In this document: one piece after another, positions 38,601-46,236 of the stretch
Layout: the number at the start of each line of letters is the position of its first letter
How positions within the stretch are numbered: position 1 is the stretch's first letter
DNA from: Corynebacterium aquatimens
GTDB lineage: Bacteria; Actinomycetota; Actinomycetes; Mycobacteriales; Mycobacteriaceae
Direction of reading: 5' to 3'
DNA: 64,000 bases
Assembly (NCBI RefSeq): GCF_030408395.1
Contig: NZ_CP046980.1
Coordinates: 1,550,001 to 1,614,000 of the forward strand
The notes under the pieces: generated by a model
The model's input: only the letters and a program-made list of their open reading frames with translations
The model's database searches: none
What the model was told of the DNA's origin: nothing
Made by a program: the position numbers and the translations under genes

Positions 38601-39518
38601 CCGCTCAACGCCGCCGCGGACCGCGCCGGTAACGGCGGAATCTTCAAGGTGCACAACTCCGCCCTGACCGAGTACGGCGGCCTGGGCTTTGAGTACGGCT
38701 ACACAATCGGTAATGAAAACGCCGTTGTGGCGTGGGAAGCCCAGTTCGGTGACTTTGCCAACGGTGGCCAAACCATCATCGACGAGTACATCGCCTCCGG
38801 CGAAACCAAGTGGGGCCAGCTATCCAGCCTGATCATGCTTCTCCCCCACGGCTACGAAGGCCAAGGCCCGGACCACTCCTCCGCCCGCATTGAACGCTTC
38901 CTGCAACTGTGCGCGGAAGGATCCATGACCGTCGCCCAGCCGACCGTTCCGTCCAACTACTTCCACCTACTACGCCGCCAGGCACTCGGTGACATGAAGC
39001 GCCCGCTGGTGGTCTTCACCCCGAAGTCCATGCTGCGCAACAAGGACGCCGTCAGCCAGCCGCACGAGTTCATCGACTCCACGCGCTTCCGCTCCGTGAT
39101 CGACGACCCGCGCCTGACCGACTCTACAAACAACGTCCTCGACGGCGCGGCCACCGACAAGGTGACCACAATCATGCTCTGCTCCGGCAAGATCTACTAC
39201 GAGCTGGAAAAGCGCCGCGCCAAGGACAACCGCGACGACGTAGCCATCATCCGCGTGGAAATGCTCCACCCACTGCCATTCAACCGCCTCAAAGACGCGT
39301 TCAGCCACTACCCCAACGCCACTGAAATCCGTTGGGTCCAGGACGAACCCGCCAACCAGGGCGCATGGCCGTTCTACAACGAGCACCTCCCCACCAACAT
39401 CGACGGCATCCCGCCGATGCGCCGCATCTCCCGCCGCGCCCAGTCCACCACCGCCACCGGCGTGACCAAGGTGCACCAGCAGGAAGAAAAGCAGCTCCTC
39501 GACGAGGCCTTCGCCTAG
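35688..39518 (+). CDS. odhA: 2-oxoglutarate dehydrogenase E1 with fused E2-like succinyltransferase domain
   Basis: 1276 aa. Start chosen at GTG 35688 because VSNESTFGQNDWLVEAMFRQY matches the known OdhA/Kgd N-terminus; the longer frame from 35613 adds an unlikely extension. Order: E1 N-terminal segment, Ala/Lys linker, E2-like catalytic domain (~residues 115-400, with YDHRIIQG, His361; the usual Asp is Gln as in this family) and the thiamin-diphosphate E1 (GMPHRGRLNVL, GDASFSGLGIVQET, NNQIGFTT). It lacks a lipoyl domain and so relies on the pyruvate dehydrogenase E2, as known for actinobacteria. Catalyses the 2-oxoglutarate to succinyl-CoA step. A hairpin at 39632 follows. Confidence 0.97.
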   Translation: MSNESTFGQNDWLVEAMFRQYKADPNSVDEEWRELFAGKADAPESSSTHAKVTSMADKAVEDKAAADKDVAKQVENDPKAQKRVMTSTEVSTSTAAPSQDGRETKVDRAVQQASQPSQRTTPAVGAKTKRHTHASSPLENLKDLPPAGENQLKGAFKAIAKNMDESLTVPTATTVRDMPVKLMFENRAQINDHLKRTRGGKISFTHIMGWAIVKATQLHPSMNNSYELKDGKPFVVTPEHINLGLAIDLPKKDGTRALVVAAIKGCEQMTFDKFLNAYEDIVARARDGKLKIEDFQGVTIQLTNPGGFGTRHSIPRLTKGQGTIVGMGTMDYPAEFAGASADRLAELGVGKLTTLTSTYDHRIIQGAESGEFLRDISRLLIDDKFWDEIFEALGIPYSPMRWAQDIPNTGVDKNTRVMALIEAYRSRGHLMADTNPLNWEQPGLAKPDARDLLMETHGLTLWDLDRTFNVGGFGGKERMTLREVLTRLRAAYTLHIGAEYTHVLDRDERDWLRDRIEAGMPKPTNAEQKYILQKLNAAEAFENFLQTKYLGQKRFSLEGAETLIPLMDAVIDTAAGQGLDEVVIGMPHRGRLNVLFNIVGKPVKTIFGEFEGNLQPAQQGGSGDVKYHLGFEGEHIQMFGDGEIKVTLAANPSHLEAVDPVMVGMARAKQDLINQGQAIQDHTVVPMMLHGDASFSGLGIVQETLNMSKLRGYDVGGTVHIVVNNQIGFTTTPDSGRSTHYATDLAKGFDCPVFHVNGDDPEAAAWVGQLATEYRREFGKDVFIDLICYRLRGHNEADDPSVTQPLMYDQISSHPSVRTRYTKDLIGRGDITEEEAEIAAQDFHDQLDSVFNDVQENKGSPAEQTGITHSQELTRGLDTSISEELFKDLANAYAQLPSDFTANKRLKPVLKKRGGSYEDGNIDWAWAELLAFGSLAVEGKRVRLAGEDCQRGTFTQRHAVLYDPSTGESFNPLNAAADRAGNGGIFKVHNSALTEYGGLGFEYGYTIGNENAVVAWEAQFGDFANGGQTIIDEYIASGETKWGQLSSLIMLLPHGYEGQGPDHSSARIERFLQLCAEGSMTVAQPTVPSNYFHLLRRQALGDMKRPLVVFTPKSMLRNKDAVSQPHEFIDSTRFRSVIDDPRLTDSTNNVLDGAATDKVTTIMLCSGKIYYELEKRRAKDNRDDVAIIRVEMLHPLPFNRLKDAFSHYPNATEIRWVQDEPANQGAWPFYNEHLPTNIDGIPPMRRISRRAQSTTATGVTKVHQQEEKQLLDEAFA

Positions 39519-39631
39519 CCCGGCCAGGGCCCAGCCACCGGCCACCGGCCACCGACCATCCAGCCTGGGCCCCAGCCCCGGGCCCCGCCGCCCCGGCTGA
39601 ATTTGCTGACACTTGCCGGGGCAACCGAAAA

Positions 39632-39656
39632 AACCGCAGGCCAACTGCCTGCGGTT
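39632..39656. terminator. Terminator hairpin, copy 1
   Basis: Stem AACCGCAGGC / GCCTGCGGTT with a 5-nt loop, preceded by A6 and followed by ATTC. Works best on the minus strand (U-run from the A-tract) for the gene at 39974 but may also end odhA transcripts. Confidence 0.75.
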
Positions 39657-39848
39657 ATTCGTTGCGCTTAATTGGTTGCCGCGGGAACACTGTCACCATC
39701 GTCAGCTTCCCCCCAACAACAGCCCACATAGAGCTCCACACCTGCCCTCCACCGCCAACCCCCGGCCTACACTCAACGCCAACCTGGCCCCACCCCTCCC
39801 TTCCAGACCCATCCTGAATCTGCTGACACTTGCCGGGGCAACCGAAAA

Positions 39849-39873
39849 AACCGCAGGCCTACTGCCTGCGGTT
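39849..39873. terminator. Terminator hairpin, copy 2
   Basis: Same stem as copy 1 with loop CTACT; A6 upstream. It is nearest the minus-strand lipoprotein gene and is probably its terminator. Confidence 0.75.
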
Positions 39874-39973
39874 ATTCGCTGTGCCTAATTGATTGCTTCG
39901 GGAACACTGTCACCATCGTCAGGGTTTAACCATCGCCAAAGAGCGGCGCAAAACGAACCGATTCTAAGCGCCG

Positions 39974-40735
39974 CTACTGGAACTCTGGGTCGCCCTCTTT
40001 CAGTCGAGGAAGCTCGGATCCCATACCGGTGCGCTTCATCATCCATTCGTTGACCAGTTTGGCCCTTTTGCCGGTTTTCTTTGACTCTTCGACCAACTCG
40101 TTGAGGTCCTCTGTGTTAAGCGCACGAGTCACCGCGTTCATGGCGCCGCGCTCACCGCGGTCAAAGTCGTTGGTATTGAACACCGGGATGACGTTCTGCG
40201 GCAGTTTCGATCCTTCAGAATCTTCCTCAGCGACACCTGGTTCAGTAGAACATGCCTCTGCGGGCGACGGATCAACCGTGGCCCAGTCGCGAGCGAACGT
40301 GGCCAGCGCGACGTCATAGACGGCATTGACCATATCCTCGCTCATTGGCTTGACGGTGTCGGAACCATCCTCGCCCTCGCTTGCAACTATTTCTTTGAGT
40401 TCAGCACGGTTCATGGATTCTGCGACGGCGCCGGTACACACGACCGTGAGGGTGGCATCGTTTTGACGAAGAGCCTCCAACCGCTCCTCGCTGGTATCCA
40501 TGCGTAATCCAACGATGCCGACTTGCCTGTCCGCGAGCTCTAGCACCTGGCGATAAATCTCGGCGAGGACCATCTGCTCCTCTGAAGCCGGATTCGCCGC
40601 GATCGTCACGGCGTTCCGCGGCTTTAACCGATCGGTGCTGGACTCGGAATCAATCTTCGTGCATCCCGTCAACATCAAGGCGGGTACGACCGCACAGGCA
40701 AGACCGCGGCGCATCGCGGAAACACGGTTTCCCAC
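39974..40735 (-). CDS. Lipoprotein, possible substrate-binding protein
   Basis: 253 aa from GTG 40735, or 246 from ATG 40714. Signal peptide with lipobox LTGC (Cys25). The mature part opens with NAVTIAANPASEEQMVLAEIYRQVLE, a pattern like the start of osmoprotectant (ProX/OpuAC) binding proteins, but no cognate permease is nearby and the C-terminus does not clearly fit, so this is a low-confidence hint. The start overlaps the TAG of the gene at 40738 by one base, so they are co-transcribed. Confidence 0.7.
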   Translation of the reverse strand: MGNRVSAMRRGLACAVVPALMLTGCTKIDSESSTDRLKPRNAVTIAANPASEEQMVLAEIYRQVLELADRQVGIVGLRMDTSEERLEALRQNDATLTVVCTGAVAESMNRAELKEIVASEGEDGSDTVKPMSEDMVNAVYDVALATFARDWATVDPSPAEACSTEPGVAEEDSEGSKLPQNVIPVFNTNDFDRGERGAMNAVTRALNTEDLNELVEESKKTGKRAKLVNEWMMKRTGMGSELPRLKEGDPEFQ

Positions 40736-41688
40736 TACTGGTTGTCCTCAGATTGCGGGGAGGAGTTAGGAGCCACGTTCGGCTGGGCTTCGTTCGGCTG
40801 GGCATCGTTCCGCTGGACAACACTCCAGTGGCCCTCATTCGGCTGGGCATCGTTCTGCGGCTCGGCGTAGTGCGGCTGCTCCGCTCGCTGAACTGGGGCC
40901 TGGTAGGACTCAGCTTGGTTTGGCTGTACGGGTTGGTGGTTCTGCGGAGCCTGTGCCGACTGAACCTGAGCTGAACTCGCTTGGTTCACCTGCGTGGATC
41001 GCCCGGGCTGCGGTTGGTGCTGGGCCGGGGTTGCCTGAGACTGCTGCACCTCAAACGACTGCGCCTGAGGCTGCTGCGCCTCGAACGACTGCGCCTCGAA
41101 CGACTGCGCATGAGACGACTGCGTCTCGGATGTCTGGGGCTGCTCGCTAGCGGGCTGGGAATGCATACCCACGGCTCCAGCGGTGCCTAAGCCCATGGAT
41201 GCGATGGCGTCGCGGGCGGCGGGTGCGTGGGAGGGCTCGCACAGCACGTCGTAACGGCCGGCGACGATGGCGGTGGCGGAGGAGAAATCGCGCTTACCGT
41301 TGGTCAACCAGTAGCTCATTGCGGCGAAGACGACACCAAAGATCAGACCGATCAGCAATGCGGAGATCAGGGATAAAAACGGCTCGCCGAAGAGCATGAA
41401 CAAAAGGCCCACGAAAAGACCAAGCCACAAACCGGACAAAGCACCGGCGCCAAGAATGCGCGGCCAGGTGAGGCGGCCGGTGACTTTCTCAACTTGCATC
41501 AGGTCAACGCCGACGATGGTCAGCGCTTCAACCGGGAATTGGCGGTCCGACAGCCCGTCGACTGCAGCTTGCGCATCGGAGTATGAGCGGAAACTCGCTA
41601 CGGGCCAACCGGAGGGACGTTCTAGTGCAATGCCGGCTTGCTTAGCTATCTGATTGTTTTGCTGGGTGGCGTATGCAGGGTTGGACAT
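40735..41688 (-). CDS. Stress-protein-like membrane protein with Gln-rich tail
   Basis: 317 aa. Residues ~25-70 resemble the YflT/general stress protein 17M domain (PVASFRSYSDAQAAVDGLSDRQFPVEALTIVG). Two TM helices (~85-105, ~110-130) follow, then a second cytoplasmic half, and from ~180 on a long low-complexity tail of Gln, Ala, Pro, Glu and Ser (AQSFEAQ, QPNEAQPN repeats). The family is found near mrp and kgd in mycobacteria and corynebacteria (Rv1233c-like position). Function unknown. The tail may be disordered and variable between strains. Confidence 0.8.
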   Translation of the reverse strand: MSNPAYATQQNNQIAKQAGIALERPSGWPVASFRSYSDAQAAVDGLSDRQFPVEALTIVGVDLMQVEKVTGRLTWPRILGAGALSGLWLGLFVGLLFMLFGEPFLSLISALLIGLIFGVVFAAMSYWLTNGKRDFSSATAIVAGRYDVLCEPSHAPAARDAIASMGLGTAGAVGMHSQPASEQPQTSETQSSHAQSFEAQSFEAQQPQAQSFEVQQSQATPAQHQPQPGRSTQVNQASSAQVQSAQAPQNHQPVQPNQAESYQAPVQRAEQPHYAEPQNDAQPNEGHWSVVQRNDAQPNEAQPNVAPNSSPQSEDNQ

Positions 41689-41787
41689 GGCTAACCTTTC
41701 GTTTTCTTGGTAGTACCGTTCCCATATTACTGAGCCTTAAAGGGCCTTAACGGTCTGACTTACAAGCGCGTCTTATACTTGCGGGCG

Positions 41788-42936
41788 ATGGCTACCTCTT
41801 CTTCACACCCCGCAACAGTGTCCGAAGCCGCAGTGCGTAATGCGTTGGCGCGCGTCGATGACCCGGAGATCGGCAAGCCGATTACGGAGCTCGACATGGT
41901 GGAATCCGTCCGGATCGACGGTGCCGACGTCGCAGTGGGGATTTATTTGACCATCCCCGGCTGCCCGATGCGCAACACGATCGAATCGAACGTCCGAGCA
42001 GTCGTCGAAGAAATCGAAGGCGTCGGTGAGGTCAGCGTCACCATGCACGTCATGAGCGATGAGCAGCGGCGCGCGCTTGCCCAGCGGTTGAAAGCGGACA
42101 AGGCCGACCCAGTCATCCCGTTCACGCAGGATGGTTCCACCACGCGGATCTTTGCGGTGGCATCCGGCAAGGGTGGCGTCGGCAAGTCCTCTATGACGGT
42201 GAATCTAGCCACTGCGCTGCAGGCCAAGGGGTTGAGCGTCGGGATCTTGGACGCGGACGTCTACGGCCATTCCATCCCAGGTCTCATGGGCTCAGCCGAT
42301 CAGGGCCCCACCGTTGTGGATGAAATGATCCTCCCGCCGATCGCCCACGGCGTGCGCCACATTTCCATCGGCCAGTTCGTCGAAGGAAACGCACCAGTTG
42401 TCTGGCGCGGGCCAATGCTTCACCGTGCGGTTTCCCAGTTCCTCACCGACGTCTACTGGAGCGACCTGGACGTTTTGTTCCTCGACCTGCCGCCGGGAAC
42501 GGGTGACATCGCGCTCTCCGTGGCACAACTGCTCCCCAACGCGGAGCTCCTCATCGTAACCACGCCGCAAGCCGCAGCAGCTGAAGTCGCTGAGCGCGCC
42601 GGCTCCATCGCCCAGCAGACCCACCAGAAGGTTGCGGGAGTCATTGAGAACATGTCCGCGATGGTGCTTGACGACGGCACCACCATCAACGTCTTCGGCT
42701 CCGGCGGTGGTGAGCAAGTGTCCACGAGTCTCACCGAGATCCTCGGCGAAGACATCCCGTTGCTTGGATCCGTTCCGTTGGACCCGCAACTGCGCGCCCA
42801 CGGCGACCATGGAACTCCAATCGCCCTATCGGCCCCCGACTCTCCCACCGGCAAAGCCATCACCGAGATCGCGAACACCTTGATGGTTCGCCGCGATTCG
42901 CTGGCCGGCAAGAGCCTCAACCTCGGCGTCAAGTAA
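41788..42936 (+). CDS. mrp: Mrp/ApbC-family iron-sulfur cluster carrier ATPase
   Basis: 382 aa. An N-terminal MIP18/DUF59 domain (~5-95, with VDDPEIGKPITELDMVESV) is followed by a ParA-like P-loop ATPase: deviant Walker A GKGGVGKSS, switch I and DVYGHSIPGLMG, DLPPGTGDIALSVAQ. The usual C-terminal CxxC for cluster binding is not seen: the conserved position reads ENMSAMVLDDGT. Members load Fe-S clusters on apo-proteins. The ATG at 41788 is preferred to the TTG at 41779. TATACT at 41774-41779 sits only 8 nt upstream, so the mRNA may be leaderless. Confidence 0.92.
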   Translation: MATSSSHPATVSEAAVRNALARVDDPEIGKPITELDMVESVRIDGADVAVGIYLTIPGCPMRNTIESNVRAVVEEIEGVGEVSVTMHVMSDEQRRALAQRLKADKADPVIPFTQDGSTTRIFAVASGKGGVGKSSMTVNLATALQAKGLSVGILDADVYGHSIPGLMGSADQGPTVVDEMILPPIAHGVRHISIGQFVEGNAPVVWRGPMLHRAVSQFLTDVYWSDLDVLFLDLPPGTGDIALSVAQLLPNAELLIVTTPQAAAAEVAERAGSIAQQTHQKVAGVIENMSAMVLDDGTTINVFGSGGGEQVSTSLTEILGEDIPLLGSVPLDPQLRAHGDHGTPIALSAPDSPTGKAITEIANTLMVRRDSLAGKSLNLGVK

Positions 42937-43668
42937 ACGGCCAGTCCCCCGCCTCCCCCGCCAGCCCCCTCCCCCCGCCTGCCACGCCGGCCCCCTCCCC
43001 CCGCCACTCGCTGCCTATCGCCCTGCGCCACCCCGCGCCCGGCTGCAGACCCTATCCATACGAGCGGCGATCGAGCCGTTTAAACCGGCGATCGATCCGT
43101 TGAAATTGGCGATCGATCGGTTGTCTTTACGATCGATCCGTTTGCTGCAAAAGCCCAGGTCAGATTTTGCACGATTCGTACGGCTCGATCGGTCGATCCA
43201 ACGGCTCGATCGGTGGGCCCCACGGCTCGACATTTCAATCTAGGCACAGCGGTTCCTTGAGTGGCCGAGCCACTCAGCGATATTTGATACGGAAACCCGC
43301 AGGTCGCGAACAAAGAATTCTCTTGAGTGGCCGCGCCACTCAGAGAAGTGGGCGACCAAGGCGATCTACCGTAGCGGTTAAACAGCGGCCTCGGATGCGG
43401 GCGAGGGTACGGGCCCGACGGCTCGATCGGTCCGCCCAACGGCTCGACATTTCGATCTAAGCAAAGCGGTTCCTTGAGTGGCCAAGCCACTCAGCGATAG
43501 TTGATGCGGAAACCCGCAGGTCGCGATCAGAGAATTTTCTTGAGTGGCCGCGCCACTCAGAAAAGAGGGCAACCAAGGCGATCGACCGTAGCGGTTAAAC
43601 AGCGGCCTCGGATGCGGGCGAGAGTGCGGGGACGGGCGCGCACGCCACCACAGACGTTTTCGCAGGAC
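42937..43668. repeat. Gene-free 0.73-kb repeat region between mrp and tatB
   Basis: No gene is credible here; open frames are translations of repeats. Three layers are seen. (1) A C-rich run 42937-43040. (2) Four copies of a ~22-bp unit around CGATCGATCCGTT at 43066-43145. Inverted copies (ACGGCTCGATCGG) lie at 43177-43236. (3) Two direct copies of a ~195-bp block starting at 43224 and 43441, each with two stem-loops of stem TGAGTGGC/GCCACTCA (43258-43276, 43324-43342, 43475-43493, 43541-43559). The loops are 3 nt. Confidence 0.85.
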
Positions 43669-44325
43669 TTAGGTGATGTCGGCCCAGGAGAATCCGCCTG
43701 ATCCGCCTGATTCTGTGGTTCCCTGCCCGCCGGACGCGGGTGTTTGGTTAGCTGGCGGGTCAACTTTCGTGCGCAGACCCGGCTGGTGACGGCGGCGGCG
43801 GTACGGGTTCTTCGCCATCGGCTGGGTGGGGGTGTATTCCGTCTTCATCAGGGCCATATCGTTCTCTTCGCTGCGGGCCGGCTCGCCTGCCGCGGCAGCG
43901 GAAGAGGCGGAGGCGGCGGAGGAGGCAGCGGCAGCACCATCCTGGGCATCCGCCTTCTTCGCGGCGTCCACGGAGGACTCGGGCATATCCGAGTTCATGG
44001 CGGTTTTCGGGGCATCCCCTAGAGCGGTGCGCGGGTCGAATTGGTCGAGGAATTCGCCTTCTTCATCGAACAGCACTTTGGCGATGGCGCGTTTGGGCCC
44101 CATCGCGGCGTATTCGGTCACGGCAGTGATGGGCTTGCGGAACTCATCAAATTCGCCGTCGAATTCGCCGCTGAGCTCGGCTTTAGCGTTGTTGATCGCT
44201 TTGCGGGCGGCAAAGATGGCGGCGCGGACATCCAGGATCACGCCGGGTAGGCGCTCGGGTCCGATGATGATGAGACCCGCGATGATCACCACGAAGATCT
44301 CTACCCATCCGATGCTGCTGAACAC
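43669..44325 (-). CDS. tatB: Sec-independent protein translocase subunit TatB
   Basis: 218 aa. A single N-terminal TM helix with the Tat signature (IGWVEIFVVIIAGLIIIGPERLPG; Glu8 and the GPERLP hinge), then an amphipathic helix and a long, charged, disordered C-terminus. TatB with TatC binds twin-arginine signal peptides. It lies next to sigE and rseA as in mycobacteria; htrA (between rseA and tatB there) is missing, and rseA follows 44 bp upstream. Confidence 0.95.
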   Translation of the reverse strand: MFSSIGWVEIFVVIIAGLIIIGPERLPGVILDVRAAIFAARKAINNAKAELSGEFDGEFDEFRKPITAVTEYAAMGPKRAIAKVLFDEEGEFLDQFDPRTALGDAPKTAMNSDMPESSVDAAKKADAQDGAAAASSAASASSAAAAGEPARSEENDMALMKTEYTPTQPMAKNPYRRRRHQPGLRTKVDPPANQTPASGGQGTTESGGSGGFSWADIT

Positions 44326-44369
44326 GGTTTTCTACCTTACTCTTCGCCCCGGCAGGCAACCACATGGCG

Positions 44370-44690
44370 TTATTTGAACAAACCCGACAGGCCCGGCAGG
44401 TCCTTGAGACTCCGCTTCCGCGCCGCGGGCTGCTCGGTTTCACAAATTTGCGCAAGCTTATCGACGAGTCCCCTCGGCGCCCTCAGTCCTTCTTCCACGT
44501 TGTGATTACGCACTGCTTCGGCTGCGTAGCGTTGTGCATTGGCGTCGTTGCGGCAGGATTCGCACAAAACGATGTGGACACGCGCTCGATGGGCGGCGGT
44601 GGGTGACAACTCGTCGTCGATAAGCGCGGCGATGGCTTCCGCACTGACGTGTTCCGTGGAGTCGAAGTGGCGTCGATGTGAACTACTCAT
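44370..44690 (-). CDS. rseA: Zinc-binding anti-sigma factor for SigE (RseA/CseE)
   Basis: 106 aa, soluble. The zinc-associated anti-sigma motif is seen as His-x3-Cys-x2-Cys (HIVLCESC) with a preceding helix containing ALIDDELSPTAAHRARVH. It is known in this family to sequester SigE and release it under surface stress. It lies 19 bp after sigE on the same strand. A conserved C-terminal helix (LKDLPGLSGLF) resembles the RseA tail. Confidence 0.93.
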   Translation of the reverse strand: MSSSHRRHFDSTEHVSAEAIAALIDDELSPTAAHRARVHIVLCESCRNDANAQRYAAEAVRNHNVEEGLRAPRGLVDKLAQICETEQPAARKRSLKDLPGLSGLFK

Positions 44691-44709
44691 GGCACCAGGC
44701 TGGTAGATG

Positions 44710-45372
44710 CTAGTAGGAGCGGATCAGTTCACGGGTCGCGGCGCTGTGCTGAGCTTTGGCTTCAAGGGCTGCGCGGAGCTGGCTGCGGCCGCGGTGAATG
44801 CGAGAGCGCACCGTGCCCATCTTCACGCCAAGGGTCTTGCCGATCTCTTCGTAGCTCATCCCCACGACGTCACACAGGACGACGGGGACGCGAAATTCCG
44901 GGCTGAGCTCATCCAGAGCGTCTTGCAAAGCAGGATCCAAGTTGGCCACCTGATAGACCTGCTCAGGGGTCATATCGTTACCGGGTACGCGCTCATAGTC
45001 TTCCGGGAGCGCCTCCATGCGAACCTTGCTTCGGCGGCGCGCCATGTCTAGGAAGAGGTTGGTGGTGATGCGGTGCAACCAGCCCTCAAACGTCCCCGGC
45101 TTGTAGGACTTCAGATTGCGGAAAACGCGCATGAACGTCTCCTGCGTCAGGTCTTCCGCGTCCTGCTGGTTGCCGCTGAGACGAAACGCCAAGCGGTAGA
45201 CGCTGTCTGCGTGTTCAGCTACGATCTCCGACCAGCTCGGCATCGCCCCCACTCCCGCGTCGAATGCCGCGGTCCCGGTCAACTCCTCCGCGGGTTCTCC
45301 GGTGAGGTCTGCTGCGTGGGAGTGTGTGGGGCGGTCATGAGCGTCAGCGGGCATGACAACATTGTGACCCAT
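44710..45372 (-). CDS. sigE: ECF RNA polymerase sigma factor SigE
   Basis: About 220 aa from ATG 45372. Region 2 is [32 protein letters not shown], and region 4 contains [29 protein letters not shown]. Other in-frame starts are TTG 45417 and ATG 45354; none has a strong ribosome site, so the N-terminus is uncertain. It directs the extracytoplasmic/envelope stress regulon, is divergent from the O-methyltransferase gene and is followed by its anti-sigma gene and tatB. Confidence 0.94.
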   Translation of the reverse strand: MGHNVVMPADAHDRPTHSHAADLTGEPAEELTGTAAFDAGVGAMPSWSEIVAEHADSVYRLAFRLSGNQQDAEDLTQETFMRVFRNLKSYKPGTFEGWLHRITTNLFLDMARRRSKVRMEALPEDYERVPGNDMTPEQVYQVANLDPALQDALDELSPEFRVPVVLCDVVGMSYEEIGKTLGVKMGTVRSRIHRGRSQLRAALEAKAQHSAATRELIRSY

Positions 45373-45441
45373 TGCACCTTGGGAATCCAGCGGCGGACAT
45401 GCGAATTCCCTGGGCAAATATAACGATCCGCTAACAGTAAG

Positions 45442-46128
45442 ATGGCAGGTGTGAGTGAGACTGCATTTACGTCAATGAATTCGTACATCGAGAGCCGCCT
45501 TCACATGAACACGCAGGATGCGGACGCCTCCGCACTGGGTGCTGCCATCGCCGCCGCGCGGGCGGAGGCCACCGAACGTGGACTCGCGGCCCCCTCCCCC
45601 GTCGTCGGTGGTCTCCTCAGCACCCTCGCAGCCTCCGGAGCCGCAGCCGGAACCGGTACCGGGGCGGTTGCTATCACCCCGTCCGCGGGCGTGGTTGGCC
45701 TGCACATGCTCGCCGGCCTCCCGGACAAAGCGACCGTGACGTGCATTGACCCCGATGCGGACCGCCATGCTCGTGCCAAGACGTCGTTCCGCGACGCGGG
45801 ATACAGCCCCTCGCGCGCACGCTTTTTGCCCGCGACCCCCCTCGATGTTCTCGGGCGCCTCGCCGCGGATTCTTACCACCTGATCTACGCCGATGTGGAA
45901 CCAGTGGATATGCAGGCCACCATCGACGCGGTGTGGCCGCTGCTCACGCGCGGCGGCACGCTGGTTCTTGCGCAATCGCTTCTCGACGGCACGGTGGCCG
46001 ACGCCTCACGCATCGACCGCGACACGATCGCCGCACGCAGCGCGAATGACTATGCGGATTCCTTCGAAGGCGCAGTGGTCACACGCTTGCCGTTGGATTC
46101 CGGCCTGACGCTGATCACCCGCCGGTAA
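45442..46128 (+). CDS. O-methyltransferase family protein (Rv1220c-like)
   Basis: 228 aa Rossmann-fold, SAM-dependent type. After an N-terminal helix, the usual motif I (GxGxG) is replaced by [15 protein letters not shown]; acidic loop CIDPDAD follows, then [10 protein letters not shown] (motif post II) and [13 protein letters not shown]. The order fits the catechol-type O-methyltransferase family that sits opposite sigE in mycobacteria. The motif I change suggests altered SAM binding. A terminator (46139-46163) follows 11 bp behind. Confidence 0.83.
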   Translation: MAGVSETAFTSMNSYIESRLHMNTQDADASALGAAIAAARAEATERGLAAPSPVVGGLLSTLAASGAAAGTGTGAVAITPSAGVVGLHMLAGLPDKATVTCIDPDADRHARAKTSFRDAGYSPSRARFLPATPLDVLGRLAADSYHLIYADVEPVDMQATIDAVWPLLTRGGTLVLAQSLLDGTVADASRIDRDTIAARSANDYADSFEGAVVTRLPLDSGLTLITRR

Positions 46129-46138
46129 AGCCGAAAAA

Positions 46139-46163
46139 AGGCCAGCCCGCGCGGGGCTGGCCT
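46139..46163. terminator. Rho-independent terminator after the O-methyltransferase gene
   Basis: Stem AGGCCAGCCC / GGGCTGGCCT, loop GCGCG, preceded by A6. On the minus strand the stem is followed by a U-run, so it may serve glgC as well. Confidence 0.78.
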
Positions 46164-46197
46164 AGAGCTTCGATCAGCTCGTCGCTTTCGATGATGA

Positions 46198-46236
46198 CCA
46201 CACCTTGGCTAGCTTGAAAAGCTAGCCAAGGTGTGG
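46198..46236. terminator. Perfect 18-bp inverted repeat spanning the glgC stop codon
   Basis: CCACACCTTGGCTAGCTT and its exact complement, loop GAA. The right arm contains the last codons and stop of glgC. No U-run follows. Confidence 0.7.

Larger units (their letters stand above)
39519..39973. repeat. Gene-free region with a duplicated 109-bp terminator block
   Basis: No convincing gene. Two ~109-bp direct copies (39597-39705 and 39814-39922) are ~90% identical, 217 bp apart start to start. Each holds a perfect 10-bp stem-loop after an A-tract (hairpins listed separately). The spacer is C-rich and without structure that I could see. Confidence 0.85.

Noticed and set aside
37644..38771. Long antisense open frame (375 codons) opposite odhA
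   Set aside because: High GC and strong codon bias of odhA keep the opposite frame open; the peptide has no recognisable domain and no start context.
43080..43490. Minus-strand open frame of 136 codons with recurring LSGAATQE peptides
   Set aside because: It is a translation of the DNA repeats and their hairpins; no ribosome site or family match.
43224..43640. CRISPR-like repeats between mrp and tatB
   Set aside because: Repeat units are long (~195 bp), only two copies, spacers are not unique and no cas genes lie nearby.
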